Shown in pieces: positions 48,663 through 59,306 of a DNA stretch of 64,000 nucleotides. Position 1 is the first letter of the stretch, and every line of letters begins with the position of its first letter. The stretch comes from Paramagnetospirillum caucaseum (GTDB lineage: Bacteria; Pseudomonadota; Alphaproteobacteria; Rhodospirillales; Magnetospirillaceae), in NCBI RefSeq assembly GCF_000342045.1, contig NZ_AONQ01000019.1:1-64000 (forward strand), written 5' to 3'. A program made the translations under genes and the position numbers. A model generated the notes under the pieces. It was not told where the DNA came from. It did not search any database and worked only from the letters and a program-made list of their open reading frames with translations.

Positions 48663-48868
48663 TTCCGAGCCGGGAGCTCGGCGAGCATCACCGTCCGCGA
48701 TACCAAATCCAGGTCTCCCGGGTGGCGCAAATCCAGCCCTTGGGGGATCGACGGCTCGGGTTCGTCCGGCGGGCCGTCGGGCCAGGTCAGCGCCGCTTCC
48801 GTCCGGGCGAGGAGACGCAGAAGATCCCAGTCGATATCGGCGTCGCGGGCGAGGCGGGATGTCGGCAT
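48659..48868 (-). CDS. Small hypothetical protein
   Basis: A 69-residue soluble protein starting MPTSRLARDADIDWDLLRLL, rich in Asp, Glu and Pro in the middle (WPDGPPDEPEPS). Not recognised. ATG 48868 has a strong GGAGGAGACC ribosome-binding site, which supports it being real; the open frame upstream (to 49021) overlaps the neighbouring exported-protein gene and is a shadow. It ends in CTAG, sharing the stop with the antiporter, and lies 25 bp downstream of the exported-protein gene on the same strand, so it may be the last gene of that operon. Confidence 0.6.
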   Translation of the reverse strand: MPTSRLARDADIDWDLLRLLARTEAALTWPDGPPDEPEPSIPQGLDLRHPGDLDLVSRTVMLAELPARN

Positions 48869-48893
48869 GGTCTCCTCCTGTGGCGTCGCGCCC

Positions 48894-49190
48894 CTAGCGC
48901 AGGTCCAGGGGCAGGTGGATGCTGATGCCGGGGCGCCGCGGCGCGTAGACCACCGGCGGCGGCAGGTACACGACCCCGGGATAGCCGTAGACGAAGGGCG
49001 GCGGGCCGTGGCGATGGCCATGCCGGTCGTCCCAGCCGCGCCAGCCGCGGTGGTCCGGCCCGCCGTGATGGTGCCGGGACCAGCCGGGCGGGCCGTTGTG
49101 CTTCCACGGCGGGTCGGCCTGGGCGGGGCCGGCCAGCGTCAGGGCGGCGGCGGCGGCCAGCAGGGCGGAGCGAAGGATCAAGGTGTTCAT
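48894..49190 (-). CDS. Small exported His/Pro/Gly-rich protein
   Basis: A 98-residue protein with a Sec signal peptide (MNTLILRSALLAAAAALTLA, then GPAQA with probable cleavage before DPPWKH). The mature part is rich in His, Gly, Trp and Pro (SRHHHGGPDHRGWRGWDDRH, then GHRHGPPP), ending VVYLPPPVVY and a basic patch. Periplasmic metal binding (Ni, Cu or Zn) or an envelope structural role is possible; this family of short histidine-rich exported proteins is uncharacterised. AGGAGG precedes ATG 49190. It lies 18 bp after the glycine-zipper lipoprotein gene, so the two are co-transcribed. Confidence 0.78.
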   Translation of the reverse strand: MNTLILRSALLAAAAALTLAGPAQADPPWKHNGPPGWSRHHHGGPDHRGWRGWDDRHGHRHGPPPFVYGYPGVVYLPPPVVYAPRRPGISIHLPLDLR

Positions 49191-49208
49191 GATCGCCTCC
49201 TGGGGGTT

Positions 49209-49493
49209 CTACCGGGACGTCTTGGTCCCGGACGACGACGTGCGGCCGGTCCAGTTGTCGGGCAGCAGGGCGCCGATGGCGCCGCCGCCGCCGGCACCGA
49301 TCAGGGCTCCGGTCACCACGCCGCCGCCGGCCATGGCGGCGATGGCCGCACCGCCGGCCGCGCCCATGGCGCCGCCCGACAGGGCGCGCTGCTGCTGGTT
49401 GGTCATGTTGGCGCAGCCCGACAGGGCAATGGCCAGGACGACCGCGGCCAGGGCCGTCGCGGGGCGGGCGGGGGTGTTCGAGCGGATGGTCAT
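49209..49493 (-). CDS. Glycine-zipper lipoprotein
   Basis: A 94-residue putative lipoprotein. The signal peptide ends in a lipobox-like LSGC (LAIALSGCANMTNQQQRALS), giving an acylated Cys at about residue 27. The mature part is a glycine zipper (GGAMGAAGGAAIAAMAGGGV, then VTGALIGAGGGGAIGALL) of the kind found in membrane-embedded or outer-membrane-associated YMGG-type proteins. Envelope stress or membrane-stability functions are known for related families; none can be assigned here. ATG 49493 has AAGGAA upstream. It is the first gene of a short leftward operon with the His-rich protein. Confidence 0.8.
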   Translation of the reverse strand: MTIRSNTPARPATALAAVVLAIALSGCANMTNQQQRALSGGAMGAAGGAAIAAMAGGGVVTGALIGAGGGGAIGALLPDNWTGRTSSSGTKTSR

Positions 49494-49595
49494 GGCTTGA
49501 TTCCTTCAGAGCTGGGATGAACCCATCACGGATAGGAATACGCCTGCCGCCGGGACCGGGGGGTGAGAAGGCTGTGATAAAGCTGTGACGCCGGT

Positions 49596-51080
49596 TCAGT
49601 CGCTCAGCGGGAGGGCGACGCTGACCTCCAGGCCGCCTTCGGGGGCGTTGACGGCCCAGGCGCGCCCGCCCATGGCTTCGGCGTTGCGGCGCACGATCCA
49701 CAGGCCCAGGCCGTAATGCTCGACATCGCCGCCCTGGCCCGCGGAGCGCCGCGACACGTGGCGTTCGAAGATGCGCTCCAGTTCGTCCTCGGCCACGCCG
49801 GGGCCGTTGTCTTGGACCCGCAACAGCGCCATGCCCTCCTCTTCCCGCAGACGCATGGCGACCTGTCCGCCGGGGGGCGAGAAATCGAGGGCGTTGTCCA
49901 GCAGGTTCTCGGCGATCACTTCCAGCATCTCGTCGCGGCCGGACACCTGGAGGCCGGCGGCGACGGCGATGTCCAGGCCGATGGAGCGTTCGGCGGCCAT
50001 GCGGATGTAGCCGCGTCCCAGCCGGTTGAGCAGGGTGGAGGCTTCCACCCGGCGGCGCGGCAGGTCGATCAGGGCGGCGATGGTTTCGTCGGTGCGGCGG
50101 ATGGTCGAAACCAGGCCGTCGAGCCGCTCCACCGACCGGCCGATCAGTTCGAGGGCGCGGAGCGCCCGGGCGTTGCCGGCGGGAACGGCGCGGCCCAGCG
50201 GCTCCAGGGATTGGGAGATCACCGCCAGGGGCGCTTTGAGGGCGTGGGCGTTCTCTTCCGCCGCCTGGCGCAGCAGCCGTTCCGACCGTTTGAGGGTGGC
50301 GACCATGGAATCCAGCTCGGCGGCCGTCTCGGCCAGTTCGGGCACCCGGTTGCCCGTGGCGAACGATACCTTGGACTCGCCCCGGATCACCGAGCGAGCC
50401 ACCGCCTGGAAACGCCGCAGATTGCCCCAGGCGTCGGTGAGGATGGACAGGACCAGCACCGCCATCAGCAGGTAGATGGAGGCCGCCACCTGCACGTCGG
50501 GCGACTGCCAGTAGGGGCGGCCGATCACCTGTTCCGGCAGGGTGCCGGTAGGCTGGGCGGTCAGCACCACCCAGCAGCCCAGGCGGGTGGCGTGGGGCGC
50601 CAGATAGGTGAGAAGCTCCGCCCCCTCCTGCGCCCCGGCCAGCCGCACGGCCAGCGGGGCGCGGCCCTCGCAGCTGGCGGCCAGATGGGCGAGGACCCCG
50701 CTGTCCACCAGCCGGTCCATGGCGGCGCGGGCCTGCTGCGGTCCGGTCTCGGGGGCCGAGGCGACCAGCAGGAAGGTGCGGGCGCCGGTGGCCGGGGCCG
50801 GGCGGAACAGCACCTTGACCGACATGCCGCCCTCGGCCAGGCGCTTCACCGCCGGATCGATGCGGTCGGCGTTGCGCGGTGAGAACTGCTCCAGCAGGGG
50901 AAACAGCGCCTCGCCCACCAGTTTTCCCTGTTCCTGGGCCAGCCGCAGCATCAGGGCGTTGCGCTGGTTCTCCACCGTTTCCAACTGCAGGTAGAGCAAT
51001 ACCGGGACCACGGCGAAGATCAGGGCGACGCTGGCCAGCTTGACGGCGAAGGAGCGCAGCCGCAGCGCGGGCCTAGGCAT
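49596..51080 (-). CDS. Sensor histidine kinase
   Basis: A 494-residue membrane kinase. A first membrane helix lies near residues 14-34, a periplasmic sensor of about 165 residues follows, and a second helix at about 200-218 (SIYLLMAVLVLSILTDAW) leads to a HAMP-like linker. The phospho-acceptor box is EENAHALKAPLAVISQSLEP (H279), which resembles the PhoQ-type HALK/SLKTPL style rather than SHELRTPL. ATPase motifs are NLLDNALDFSPP, DNGPG and HYGLGLWIVRRN. ATG 51080 overlaps the regulator's stop by 8 bases; ATG 51101 is an alternative. The signal is unknown; the PhoQ/ChvG-like build suggests envelope or ionic stress. Confidence 0.92.
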   Translation of the reverse strand: MPRPALRLRSFAVKLASVALIFAVVPVLLYLQLETVENQRNALMLRLAQEQGKLVGEALFPLLEQFSPRNADRIDPAVKRLAEGGMSVKVLFRPAPATGARTFLLVASAPETGPQQARAAMDRLVDSGVLAHLAASCEGRAPLAVRLAGAQEGAELLTYLAPHATRLGCWVVLTAQPTGTLPEQVIGRPYWQSPDVQVAASIYLLMAVLVLSILTDAWGNLRRFQAVARSVIRGESKVSFATGNRVPELAETAAELDSMVATLKRSERLLRQAAEENAHALKAPLAVISQSLEPLGRAVPAGNARALRALELIGRSVERLDGLVSTIRRTDETIAALIDLPRRRVEASTLLNRLGRGYIRMAAERSIGLDIAVAAGLQVSGRDEMLEVIAENLLDNALDFSPPGGQVAMRLREEEGMALLRVQDNGPGVAEDELERIFERHVSRRSAGQGGDVEHYGLGLWIVRRNAEAMGGRAWAVNAPEGGLEVSVALPLSD

Positions 51081-51795
51081 CGCGGCCGGCCTGCCAGACA
51101 TAGCCGAAGCCGGGATAGTTGCCGATCTGCTCGAAATCGGGGTCTATGGCCTTGAACTTCTCGCGGATACGCTTGATGGCGGCCCTGACGTTGGTGCGGT
51201 AGCCGTCCTCGCCGGCTCCGCCGTGGAAGCCCTTGCCGCGTCCGGAATCATACAATTCGCGGTAGCTGACGTCGCGGCCGGCCTTGGCGGCCAGAGTCTC
51301 GACCATGGCGAACTCGCCGACCGTCAGGTCCACCGGCCGTCCCCGCCATTGGGCGCGGCGGCTGGCGCTGTCCAGGCTGAGGCCGCCGACCCGGGCGGGG
51401 GCGGCCCCGGGCTCGGCGGCGTTGCGTCCGAGCGTCAGTTGGATGCGCCGCTCCAAGATGGTGAAGCTGCGCGACTTCTCGACGAAATCCACCGCGCCGC
51501 CCAGCAGCGCCGCCTCCTCGAAGATCTGGTCGCTCAGCACGGTCAGGAAGATCACCGGCAGGGCCAACTGGGCAGCGCGCATCCGCCGCAGCACCTCGAT
51601 GCCGTTGAGGCCGGGCATCTTCCAGTCCAGCAGCAGCAGGTCGGGCCGCCGGCCGCTTTCCATGGCCGCCAGGAAGGTCTCGCCGCACTCCCAGGCCCGC
51701 ACGCCATAGCCGGCGTCGGCCAGATTGCCCGCCAGGGTTTCGCGGAACAGCGGGTCGTCGTCGACGATGCCGATCAGGGGGGACTCACTTGCCAT
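51073..51795 (-). CDS. Response regulator, receiver plus winged-helix output
   Basis: A 240-residue protein starting [14 protein letters not shown]. The receiver (about 1-125) has the acidic pocket DDD at 12-14, the phospho-acceptor D57 ([13 protein letters not shown]) and VEKSRSF at the lysine switch. The C-terminal domain (about 145-240) is OmpR/PhoB-like ([20 protein letters not shown], then [15 protein letters not shown]), a ChvI/PhoP-like build. ATG 51795 is preferred over the longer frame because GGGAGG is upstream. The gene overlaps the kinase by 8 bases and the upstream lipoprotein gene by 11, so kinase, regulator and lipoprotein are one operon. Confidence 0.93.
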   Translation of the reverse strand: MASESPLIGIVDDDPLFRETLAGNLADAGYGVRAWECGETFLAAMESGRRPDLLLLDWKMPGLNGIEVLRRMRAAQLALPVIFLTVLSDQIFEEAALLGGAVDFVEKSRSFTILERRIQLTLGRNAAEPGAAPARVGGLSLDSASRRAQWRGRPVDLTVGEFAMVETLAAKAGRDVSYRELYDSGRGKGFHGGAGEDGYRTNVRAAIKRIREKFKAIDPDFEQIGNYPGFGYVWQAGRDA

Positions 51796-52180
51796 TGCGC
51801 CCTCCCGCGTCCCGCAGGCGCCTGAAGCAGGCGCCGGCCTCCTCGCGGCCTTCGAACTCGTAGCTGAGCACCCGCTCCACATTGGTCTCCACCTCGGGAT
51901 AGAACACCAGCGACAGGGCGCAATCGCCCCGGCGGTAGCGCCAGACCGTGCCCATGGCGCGCGCCGTCTCGCTGGCCGGACGGCCCAGCAGGGCGCGGGC
52001 TTCGTCGCGGCTCAGCCCGGTCAGACTTTCGGGTGTGGCGGGGGCCGGGGTCGGGCGGAAGCGGGGCGGTTCGGGCCGCGGCGGCGGCGGCTTGGGAATG
52101 GGGGTTTCCAACGGCGGGACGGGCGGCGTGGAACAGGACGACAGTCCCATCATCAGTACGACAGTCAGCACTCGCCACAC
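51785..52180 (-). CDS. Putative lipoprotein with SmpA/OmlA (BamE)-like domain
   Basis: A 131-residue protein starting at GTG 52180 ([20 protein letters not shown] when read with formyl-Met). LSSC is a good lipobox, so an acylated Cys is expected at residue 16. A Pro-rich linker ([20 protein letters not shown]) leads to a small domain with [16 protein letters not shown] and LSLVFYPE, which resembles the BamE/OmlA fold found in envelope-quality and sensor-partner lipoproteins. As the first gene of the kinase operon it may report envelope status to the sensor; that is inference. The overlap with the regulator is 11 bases. Confidence 0.75.
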   Translation of the reverse strand: MWRVLTVVLMMGLSSCSTPPVPPLETPIPKPPPPRPEPPRFRPTPAPATPESLTGLSRDEARALLGRPASETARAMGTVWRYRRGDCALSLVFYPEVETNVERVLSYEFEGREEAGACFRRLRDAGGRNGK

Positions 52181-52404
52181 GACCTTCGACGCTCCCTCGG
52201 GGGATTTGTCCTCATCCTAATCCATACTCGAATGCTCGGGTATGGCTTGGGTCACAGAGGGAGCGCCGCAAAGGGGGCTCTGTCGGGAAAAGCCGTCACC
52301 GGCGTGCGCGCCCACCCACCCCGCCATTTGCTCTTCCGGACATATCCGAATGGACCCTGGCGGCCATTTGATGGCGGCATGACACCTACCCCTTTGAGCG
52401 GGCT

Positions 52405-52433
52405 TGTGTCGTCCTGGCGAGTCGAACATAATC
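52405..52433 (+). promoter_or_regulatory. Candidate sigma-70 promoter of acs
   Basis: TTGTGT (52405-52410) and CATAAT (52428-52433) at the optimal 17-bp spacing, 80 bp before acs. The 333-bp gap 52181-52513 holds no gene; besides this it contains the promoter side of the leftward lipoprotein operon. Confidence 0.5.
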
Positions 52434-52513
52434 GTCGCCTGCCTACCGGGGAAACATCCCGCGCCAGCCTACGGATGGACGCGGGTCAATCAGAAAAGGG
52501 AGACACCCCCAAG

Positions 52514-54451
<1,938 letters not shown>

Positions 54452-54476
54452 TACTCCACGCTCAAGTGGGGAGACC

Positions 54477-54504
54477 GGGGCCCGCGGAGCCGTTCGCGGG
54501 CCCC
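54477..54504 (+). terminator. Rho-independent-like terminator of acs
   Basis: A 10-bp stem GGGGCCCGCG (54477-54486) with CGCGGGCCCC (54495-54504), an 8-base loop, then ACCCTTTT, 25 bp after the acs stop. Confidence 0.8.
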
Positions 54505-54527
54505 ACCCTTTTGGGAGGGGCGGCGGC

Positions 54528-55340
54528 GTGCTGATGATCATGGTGAAGACGGCGCTGGGACTGGGCGGGGCGTACCTGCTGCTGGTCGGCTTCGTCGCCC
54601 TGATGCAGCGCGGCCTGATCTACCATCCCGATGCCACCCGTACCCGCCCTGACCAGGCGGGCCTGCCCGAGATGGTGCCGGTGTCGATCAAGACCGCCGA
54701 CGGCTGGATGGTCACCAGCTGGTATGCGCCGCCGAAAAGCTCCGGCCGGCCGACCATCGTCTTCTTTCACGGCAATTCCGGCACCCTGGCTGACCGCGCC
54801 CACAAGGCCCGCGCCTTTCTCGATGCCGGATTCGGGGTGCTGCTGGCCGGTTATCGGGGCTATGGCGGCAACGCTGGAAGTCCGAGCGAGCAGGGGCTCT
54901 ACGCCGACGCCGAGGCGGCGGTCGGCTGGCTGACCGGCCAGGGCGTGCCGGCCCGCCGCCTAGTGCTCTACGGCGAGTCGCTGGGCTCGGGCGTTGCCAT
55001 GGAAATGGCCATCCGCCGCCAACTGATGATGCTGGTGCTGGAATGTCCGTTCACCTCGCTGGCCGATCTGGCGCCCGCCTATGTGTTGCCGCCGCTGGCC
55101 CAATTGCTGACCCGCGACCGCTACGACAACCTGTACAAGGCCTCCAGCCTGCGGATGCCGCTTCTGGTGGTGCATGGCGACAAGGACAGCCTGGTGCCGG
55201 TCAGCATGGGGCATGCGGTACTGAACGCCGCCGGCAGCGTCAAGGAGGGGCTGTTCCTGCCCGAGGCCGGCCATAACGATGTGTGGGAGCACGGCGCCGG
55301 CCAGCGGATCATCGACTTCATCACGCGCCGGAGCCAGTGA
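54528..55340 (+). CDS. Alpha/beta hydrolase, membrane-anchored (Bem46/ABHD13-like)
   Basis: A 270-residue protein with one N-terminal membrane helix (ALGLGGAYLLLVGFVALMQR, about 9-28) and an alpha/beta-hydrolase domain outside or inside the membrane. The catalytic triad is S151 (LYGESLGSG), D218 or D220 (VHGDKDSLVP) and H249 (PEAGHND), with an HGNSG oxyanion loop at 81-85. It groups with Bem46/YfhR-type hydrolases of unknown substrate. GTG 54528 follows GGAGGGG. Its stop abuts the serine-protease gene's start with no gap, so the two are co-transcribed. An esterase or thioesterase role is likely. Confidence 0.87.
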   Translation: MLMIMVKTALGLGGAYLLLVGFVALMQRGLIYHPDATRTRPDQAGLPEMVPVSIKTADGWMVTSWYAPPKSSGRPTIVFFHGNSGTLADRAHKARAFLDAGFGVLLAGYRGYGGNAGSPSEQGLYADAEAAVGWLTGQGVPARRLVLYGESLGSGVAMEMAIRRQLMMLVLECPFTSLADLAPAYVLPPLAQLLTRDRYDNLYKASSLRMPLLVVHGDKDSLVPVSMGHAVLNAAGSVKEGLFLPEAGHNDVWEHGAGQRIIDFITRRSQ

Positions 55341-56285
55341 ATGCCGGGACTGTATCGGAAGCCGGGGAAATGGGTGGGGGCCGCTATCCTGGCGGCGGCC
55401 GTGGCCGCGGCGCATGTCCCGGCGTCGGCCGTGGTGATCCAGGACAGCCTCTGGCGGGACGAGGGCGGCGGCAAGGGACGGGAATGGGCGGGGTTCGGCG
55501 CCAATCTCCGGCTGGCGGCGGAGCCGCAGTTCCGGGCGGTGCTCGCCCTGTCCGAGGATGGCCGGACCTGGGGCGATGCCTCGGGCACCTGGATCGGCAA
55601 CGATGCCGGCCATGCCTATGTGCTAACCTCGGCCCATATTTTTGAGCTGCCGGCCACGGCCGACGCCTATGTGGTCCGCACCCCCGGCGGGAAGATTCTG
55701 GCCGCCGACCGGGTCTGGACGCACCCGAAGTGGAACGGCGATTTCGACAGCCGGACGGGCTTCGACCTGGCCATTCTCCGTCTTGTCGAGCCCCTGGCCG
55801 AGGCCGGGCCGCCGCCGGTGCTTTACGGCGGAACGGGCGAGGCGGGCCGGCTGATCACCTTCGTGGGATTCGGCAGCCGTGGCATCGGTTCCATCGGCGA
55901 GGAGGACCGCTTTTATCGCGGTTCCGACAAGGCCGCCGCGCAGGGCGTGGTGGACGAGGTGGCCGAACTGGCGTCGCCCCCGCCCCGCGACGGCGATTCC
56001 GGCAATTATCTGAGCGTCTGGCTGCCGCGCGAGGACGGCGGTCTTGCCAATCCCTATGGCGGCTCCAATAAACCGGCCACGCCCCTCGTCGGCTTGCTGG
56101 GGTCGGGCGACAGTGGCGGCTCGGCCTGGATGCCCCAGGGGAACGGCTGGGTGGTCGTGGGGGTGAATTCCAACGGATCGGGCAACGCCAGCTATGGCGA
56201 TTCCTCGTGGTTCACCCGCGTCTCTCCCCTTCGCGACTGGATCGTCCGGATCTTTCCCGGCGCCCGCTTTTCTTCCGATAAGTAG
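55341..56285 (+). CDS. Exported trypsin-like serine protease (S1 family)
   Basis: A 314-residue protein with a signal peptide (WVGAAILAAAVAAAHVPASA, cleavage about residue 30). The chymotrypsin triad is complete: H99 (TSAHIF), D142 (FDLAILRL) and S258 (GSGDSGGSAW). Between them are RTPGGKILAADRVWTHPKWN and TFVGFGSRGIGSIGEEDRFY. It should be a periplasmic or secreted endopeptidase of an uncharacterised S1 subfamily, without a PDZ or other accessory domain, so it is not DegP. It follows the alpha/beta hydrolase at a junction with no gap. Start is ATG 55341. The substrate is not evident. Confidence 0.9.
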   Translation: MPGLYRKPGKWVGAAILAAAVAAAHVPASAVVIQDSLWRDEGGGKGREWAGFGANLRLAAEPQFRAVLALSEDGRTWGDASGTWIGNDAGHAYVLTSAHIFELPATADAYVVRTPGGKILAADRVWTHPKWNGDFDSRTGFDLAILRLVEPLAEAGPPPVLYGGTGEAGRLITFVGFGSRGIGSIGEEDRFYRGSDKAAAQGVVDEVAELASPPPRDGDSGNYLSVWLPREDGGLANPYGGSNKPATPLVGLLGSGDSGGSAWMPQGNGWVVVGVNSNGSGNASYGDSSWFTRVSPLRDWIVRIFPGARFSSDK

Positions 56286-56528
56286 GATTGGCCGAACGGC
56301 CGTGTGCCTATGCAGGGGGGAAATAAAAACCATGATCATCTTGATCTACGTCAACAATGATCCCCATAAATACTGAACTTAAACTGTTTTTGCCTTTAGT
56401 GCCCCATTGACTGGCGTCAAGTCGATGTCGTCTGGCTTTGCCGGAAGATACCGTCTTGATTTCTTATCATCACGCCAGATGCGAGGGCCGGCCCGGCGAC
56501 GCGCACTGGCTGGCCAGAGGCATGCATC

Positions 56529-58154
56529 ATGGCGGTACAATGGGGCTCTCAATTCTCGGTGGGTATCGTCGCCATTGACGAGGATCACCGGAAACTTTTC
56601 ACCATGATCGACGAATTGCGCGGCATGGCGGTGCGTCAGGCCCACCCCGACGACATCGAGTTCCTGCTCGAGCGCATGATCGACTTCGCCGCCTACCATT
56701 TCCGCCGCGAGGAAGCCTTGCTGGAAGGCAACGGCTATCCCGAATTCTCCGGCCACAAGGCCAATCACGACCGCTTCGCCAACGAGGCGACGGCGGTGCT
56801 GAACGACTGGCGCGCCGGCCGGCGCGACGGCGTGACCGCCTCGTTCGCCGATTCCATCGAGGCCTGGCTGGTCGAGCACGTCATGAAGGAGGACATGGCC
56901 TACAAGGATTTCCTGGGGGAGCGGTTCCGCTCCCTGCCGCTGTTCAGTCCCCATTCGCTGGCGGTGGCCCTGGCCCTGCCGGCGGTGGCGGTGGTGGCGG
57001 GTCTGGCCGGCTCGGCGGCGGCGGGGGCGGCGGGACCGGCCTTGTGGGTTCAGGCGGGGGCGGCGCTCCTGGCGTCGGTGCTGGCCCTGACCCTGGGCGG
57101 CCGGGCGGTGGGCGTGATCGCCGCCATGACCGAGGCCCTCACCCGGCTGGCCGAGAACAAGCTCGACACCAAGGTGCCGGGCGTCCGTCGCGGGGACCAG
57201 CTGGGCCGCATGGCCGCCGCCGTCGAACTGGTCAAGCTCAACATCTGGGAGGTGTGGCGCAGCCACCAGGAAAGCGAGACCCAGCAGCGCCGCGCCGCCA
57301 TGGCCCGCCGCCAGGCCATCGACGGCGTCCGCGGCGATTTCCAGGATTCGCTGCATGATCTGGTCCCCAGCGTCGCCGCCAACGTCAAGGTCGCCCGCGC
57401 CAAGTCCAAGGTGGTCCTGGCCGACGTGGGGACGTCGCGGGGCCGCTGCAACGAGGCGGTGCGGGCCTCGGACGCGGTGGCGGCCAGCGTCGACGTGGTG
57501 GCCGGCGCGGCGCGGGACCTGTCCCAGTCCATCGCCGAGGTGCGCGGTCGGGTCGACGAGGCGAGCGCCATCGCCGGCAAGGCGCTGACCGCCGCCGAAC
57601 GGGCGTCGGGCACCATCGCCGGCCTCGACGAATCGACCCGGCGGATTGGAGAGATCGTCACCCTGATCACCGATATCGCCGCCCAGACCAACCTGCTGGC
57701 CTTGAACGCCACCATCGAGGCGGCCCGGGCGGGCGAGGCCGGCAAGGGCTTCGCCGTCGTCGCCAACGAGGTCAAGCATCTGGCCAGCCAGACGGCGCGG
57801 GCCACCGAGGAGATCGGCCAAGTGGTCGGCTCGATCCAGAGCTCGGCCGGCGACGTGGTGAGCGAGATCGGCTCGATCGGCAAGATCATCGCCCAGATGA
57901 GCGATATTTCGCAAAGGGTCTCCGAGGTGATGACCCGCCAGGACGCCGCCACCGGCGATATCGCCAACCGGGTCCGCCAGGCCGCCGAGGGAACCGCCGA
58001 CGTGGCAGGCCGCCTCAAGGACGTGATGTCGACGGTGGATTCGGCGGCGGGCGGTGCCGAGGACATCGCCCAGGCCACCCAGGAACTGGCCCGCATCACC
58101 GCCGAGTTCCAGGGCGCCATCGACGGCTTCCTGGCCAAGCTGGGCCGCCACTAG
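56529..58154 (+). CDS. Hemerythrin-chemoreceptor fusion (methyl-accepting chemotaxis protein)
   Basis: A 541-residue fusion. Residues 1-135 are a bacteriohemerythrin with all seven di-iron ligands in order: H20, H57, E61, H76, H80, H117 and D122 ([42 protein letters not shown]). Two close membrane helices follow (about 142-190), then a HAMP-like segment. A full MCP signalling domain spans about 290-530 with the tip sequence [20 protein letters not shown]. The sensor lies before the helices, so it is probably cytoplasmic and reports oxygen or a related di-iron ligand. Magnetospirilla are known for many hemerythrins and chemoreceptors. Start is ATG 56529. Confidence 0.93.
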   Translation: MAVQWGSQFSVGIVAIDEDHRKLFTMIDELRGMAVRQAHPDDIEFLLERMIDFAAYHFRREEALLEGNGYPEFSGHKANHDRFANEATAVLNDWRAGRRDGVTASFADSIEAWLVEHVMKEDMAYKDFLGERFRSLPLFSPHSLAVALALPAVAVVAGLAGSAAAGAAGPALWVQAGAALLASVLALTLGGRAVGVIAAMTEALTRLAENKLDTKVPGVRRGDQLGRMAAAVELVKLNIWEVWRSHQESETQQRRAAMARRQAIDGVRGDFQDSLHDLVPSVAANVKVARAKSKVVLADVGTSRGRCNEAVRASDAVAASVDVVAGAARDLSQSIAEVRGRVDEASAIAGKALTAAERASGTIAGLDESTRRIGEIVTLITDIAAQTNLLALNATIEAARAGEAGKGFAVVANEVKHLASQTARATEEIGQVVGSIQSSAGDVVSEIGSIGKIIAQMSDISQRVSEVMTRQDAATGDIANRVRQAAEGTADVAGRLKDVMSTVDSAAGGAEDIAQATQELARITAEFQGAIDGFLAKLGRH

Positions 58155-58257
58155 GATTTCAGGCGGGGGCGCAGTTCTTCCATGCCGGAAACGCGCCCCC
58201 AACCCCCTATCTTTCCGCGGAGGAATGGGCAGAATGCCCAAGGAAGAGGGGGGGCGA

Positions 58258-59280
58258 ATGAGCGACGCGTCGAACCGCAAACCGATCGGAGGCATGATCA
58301 GGCTCCTGCGGAACGCCGCCGTGGCGGCCATAGCCGCGTTGCCGACCGTCTCCTGGGCGGGCGAGCCGGAAAACGGCACGCTCAGCATCGTGTTCGAGAA
58401 CGACCTGTTCTACGGCACCGACCGGCACTACACCAACGGCGTGCGGGGGGCCTGGCTGTCGGGGCCGGGCGACACGCCCCAATGGGTGCTCGATCCGGCG
58501 CGCCGGTTCCCCCTGTTCCCGGAGGGCGGCACGGTGCGGGTGGAGTACGCGCTGGGCCAAAGCATGTACTCGCCGGGCGACATCCGGCTGGAGAATCCGC
58601 CGGACGGCGACCGGCCCTATGCGGGATGGCTTTACGGTTCGGTCGGGCTGATCGCCGAGACCGGGGCGCGGCTTGACCAGCTGAGCCTGACCCTCGGGGT
58701 GGTCGGCCCCGCCTCCATGGCCGAGCCGACGCAGAAATTCATCCACCGGCAGGTGGATTCCCCCGACCCGCGCGGCTGGGACACCCAGTTGCATAACGAG
58801 CCGGGCCTCATCCTGACCTATCAGCGCAGCTGGCGCAGCCTGATCTCGGAGCCCGTCGCCGGCCTGTCGTTCGACGTCACGCCCCATCTGGGTGGAGCCG
58901 GCGGCAACGTGTTCACCTACGCCAACGGCGGTGTGATGCTGCGCTTCGGCGATGGTCTTCTTCTCGATTACGGCCCGCCCGGAATCCAGCCGAGCCTGCC
59001 CGGAGCGGGCTTCTTCATCCCCAACCCGGGACTGGGCTGGTACCTGTTCGGCGGCATCGACGGGCGGGCGGTGGCCCGCAACATCTTCCTCGACGGCAAC
59101 ACCTTCCGCGACAGCCGCAGGGTCGACAAGGAGCCGCTGATCGCCGATTTCCAGTTCGGCGCGGCCGTCACCTGGGGGAACACCCGGCTAAGCTATGTCC
59201 ACCTGTTCCGCACCCCGGAGTTCAAGGGGCAGAACCAGATGGACGAGTATGGCGGGTTCAGCCTGTCCCAGCGTTTTTAG
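58258..59280 (+). CDS. Outer-membrane lipid A 3-O-deacylase-like protein (LpxR/DUF2219)
   Basis: A 340-residue exported beta-barrel. The signal peptide runs through MIRLLRNAAVAAIAALPTVS (cleavage after WAG). The LpxR-like start is LSIVFENDLFYGTDRHYTNG, where N-D and T-N positions match catalytic and metal residues of that family. Later barrel strands include DRPYAGWLYGSVGLIAETGA, LSLTLGVVGPASMAEPTQKF and GGIDGRAVARNIFLDGNTFR, ending SLSQRF with a terminal aromatic. If active it removes the 3' acyloxyacyl chain of lipid A and adjusts the outer leaflet. ATG 58258 is preferred by its GAGGGGGG site; ATG 58294 is possible. Confidence 0.85.
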   Translation: MSDASNRKPIGGMIRLLRNAAVAAIAALPTVSWAGEPENGTLSIVFENDLFYGTDRHYTNGVRGAWLSGPGDTPQWVLDPARRFPLFPEGGTVRVEYALGQSMYSPGDIRLENPPDGDRPYAGWLYGSVGLIAETGARLDQLSLTLGVVGPASMAEPTQKFIHRQVDSPDPRGWDTQLHNEPGLILTYQRSWRSLISEPVAGLSFDVTPHLGGAGGNVFTYANGGVMLRFGDGLLLDYGPPGIQPSLPGAGFFIPNPGLGWYLFGGIDGRAVARNIFLDGNTFRDSRRVDKEPLIADFQFGAAVTWGNTRLSYVHLFRTPEFKGQNQMDEYGGFSLSQRF

Positions 59281-59306
59281 GCAGCTTCAGCTTCAGGCAT
59301 TGGACA

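Noticed and set aside
51725-52513. 908-residue extension upstream of acs
   Set aside because: The extra frame runs through the opposite-strand lipoprotein and regulator genes; acs has its own ATG with a ribosome-binding site at 52514 and the usual family length.
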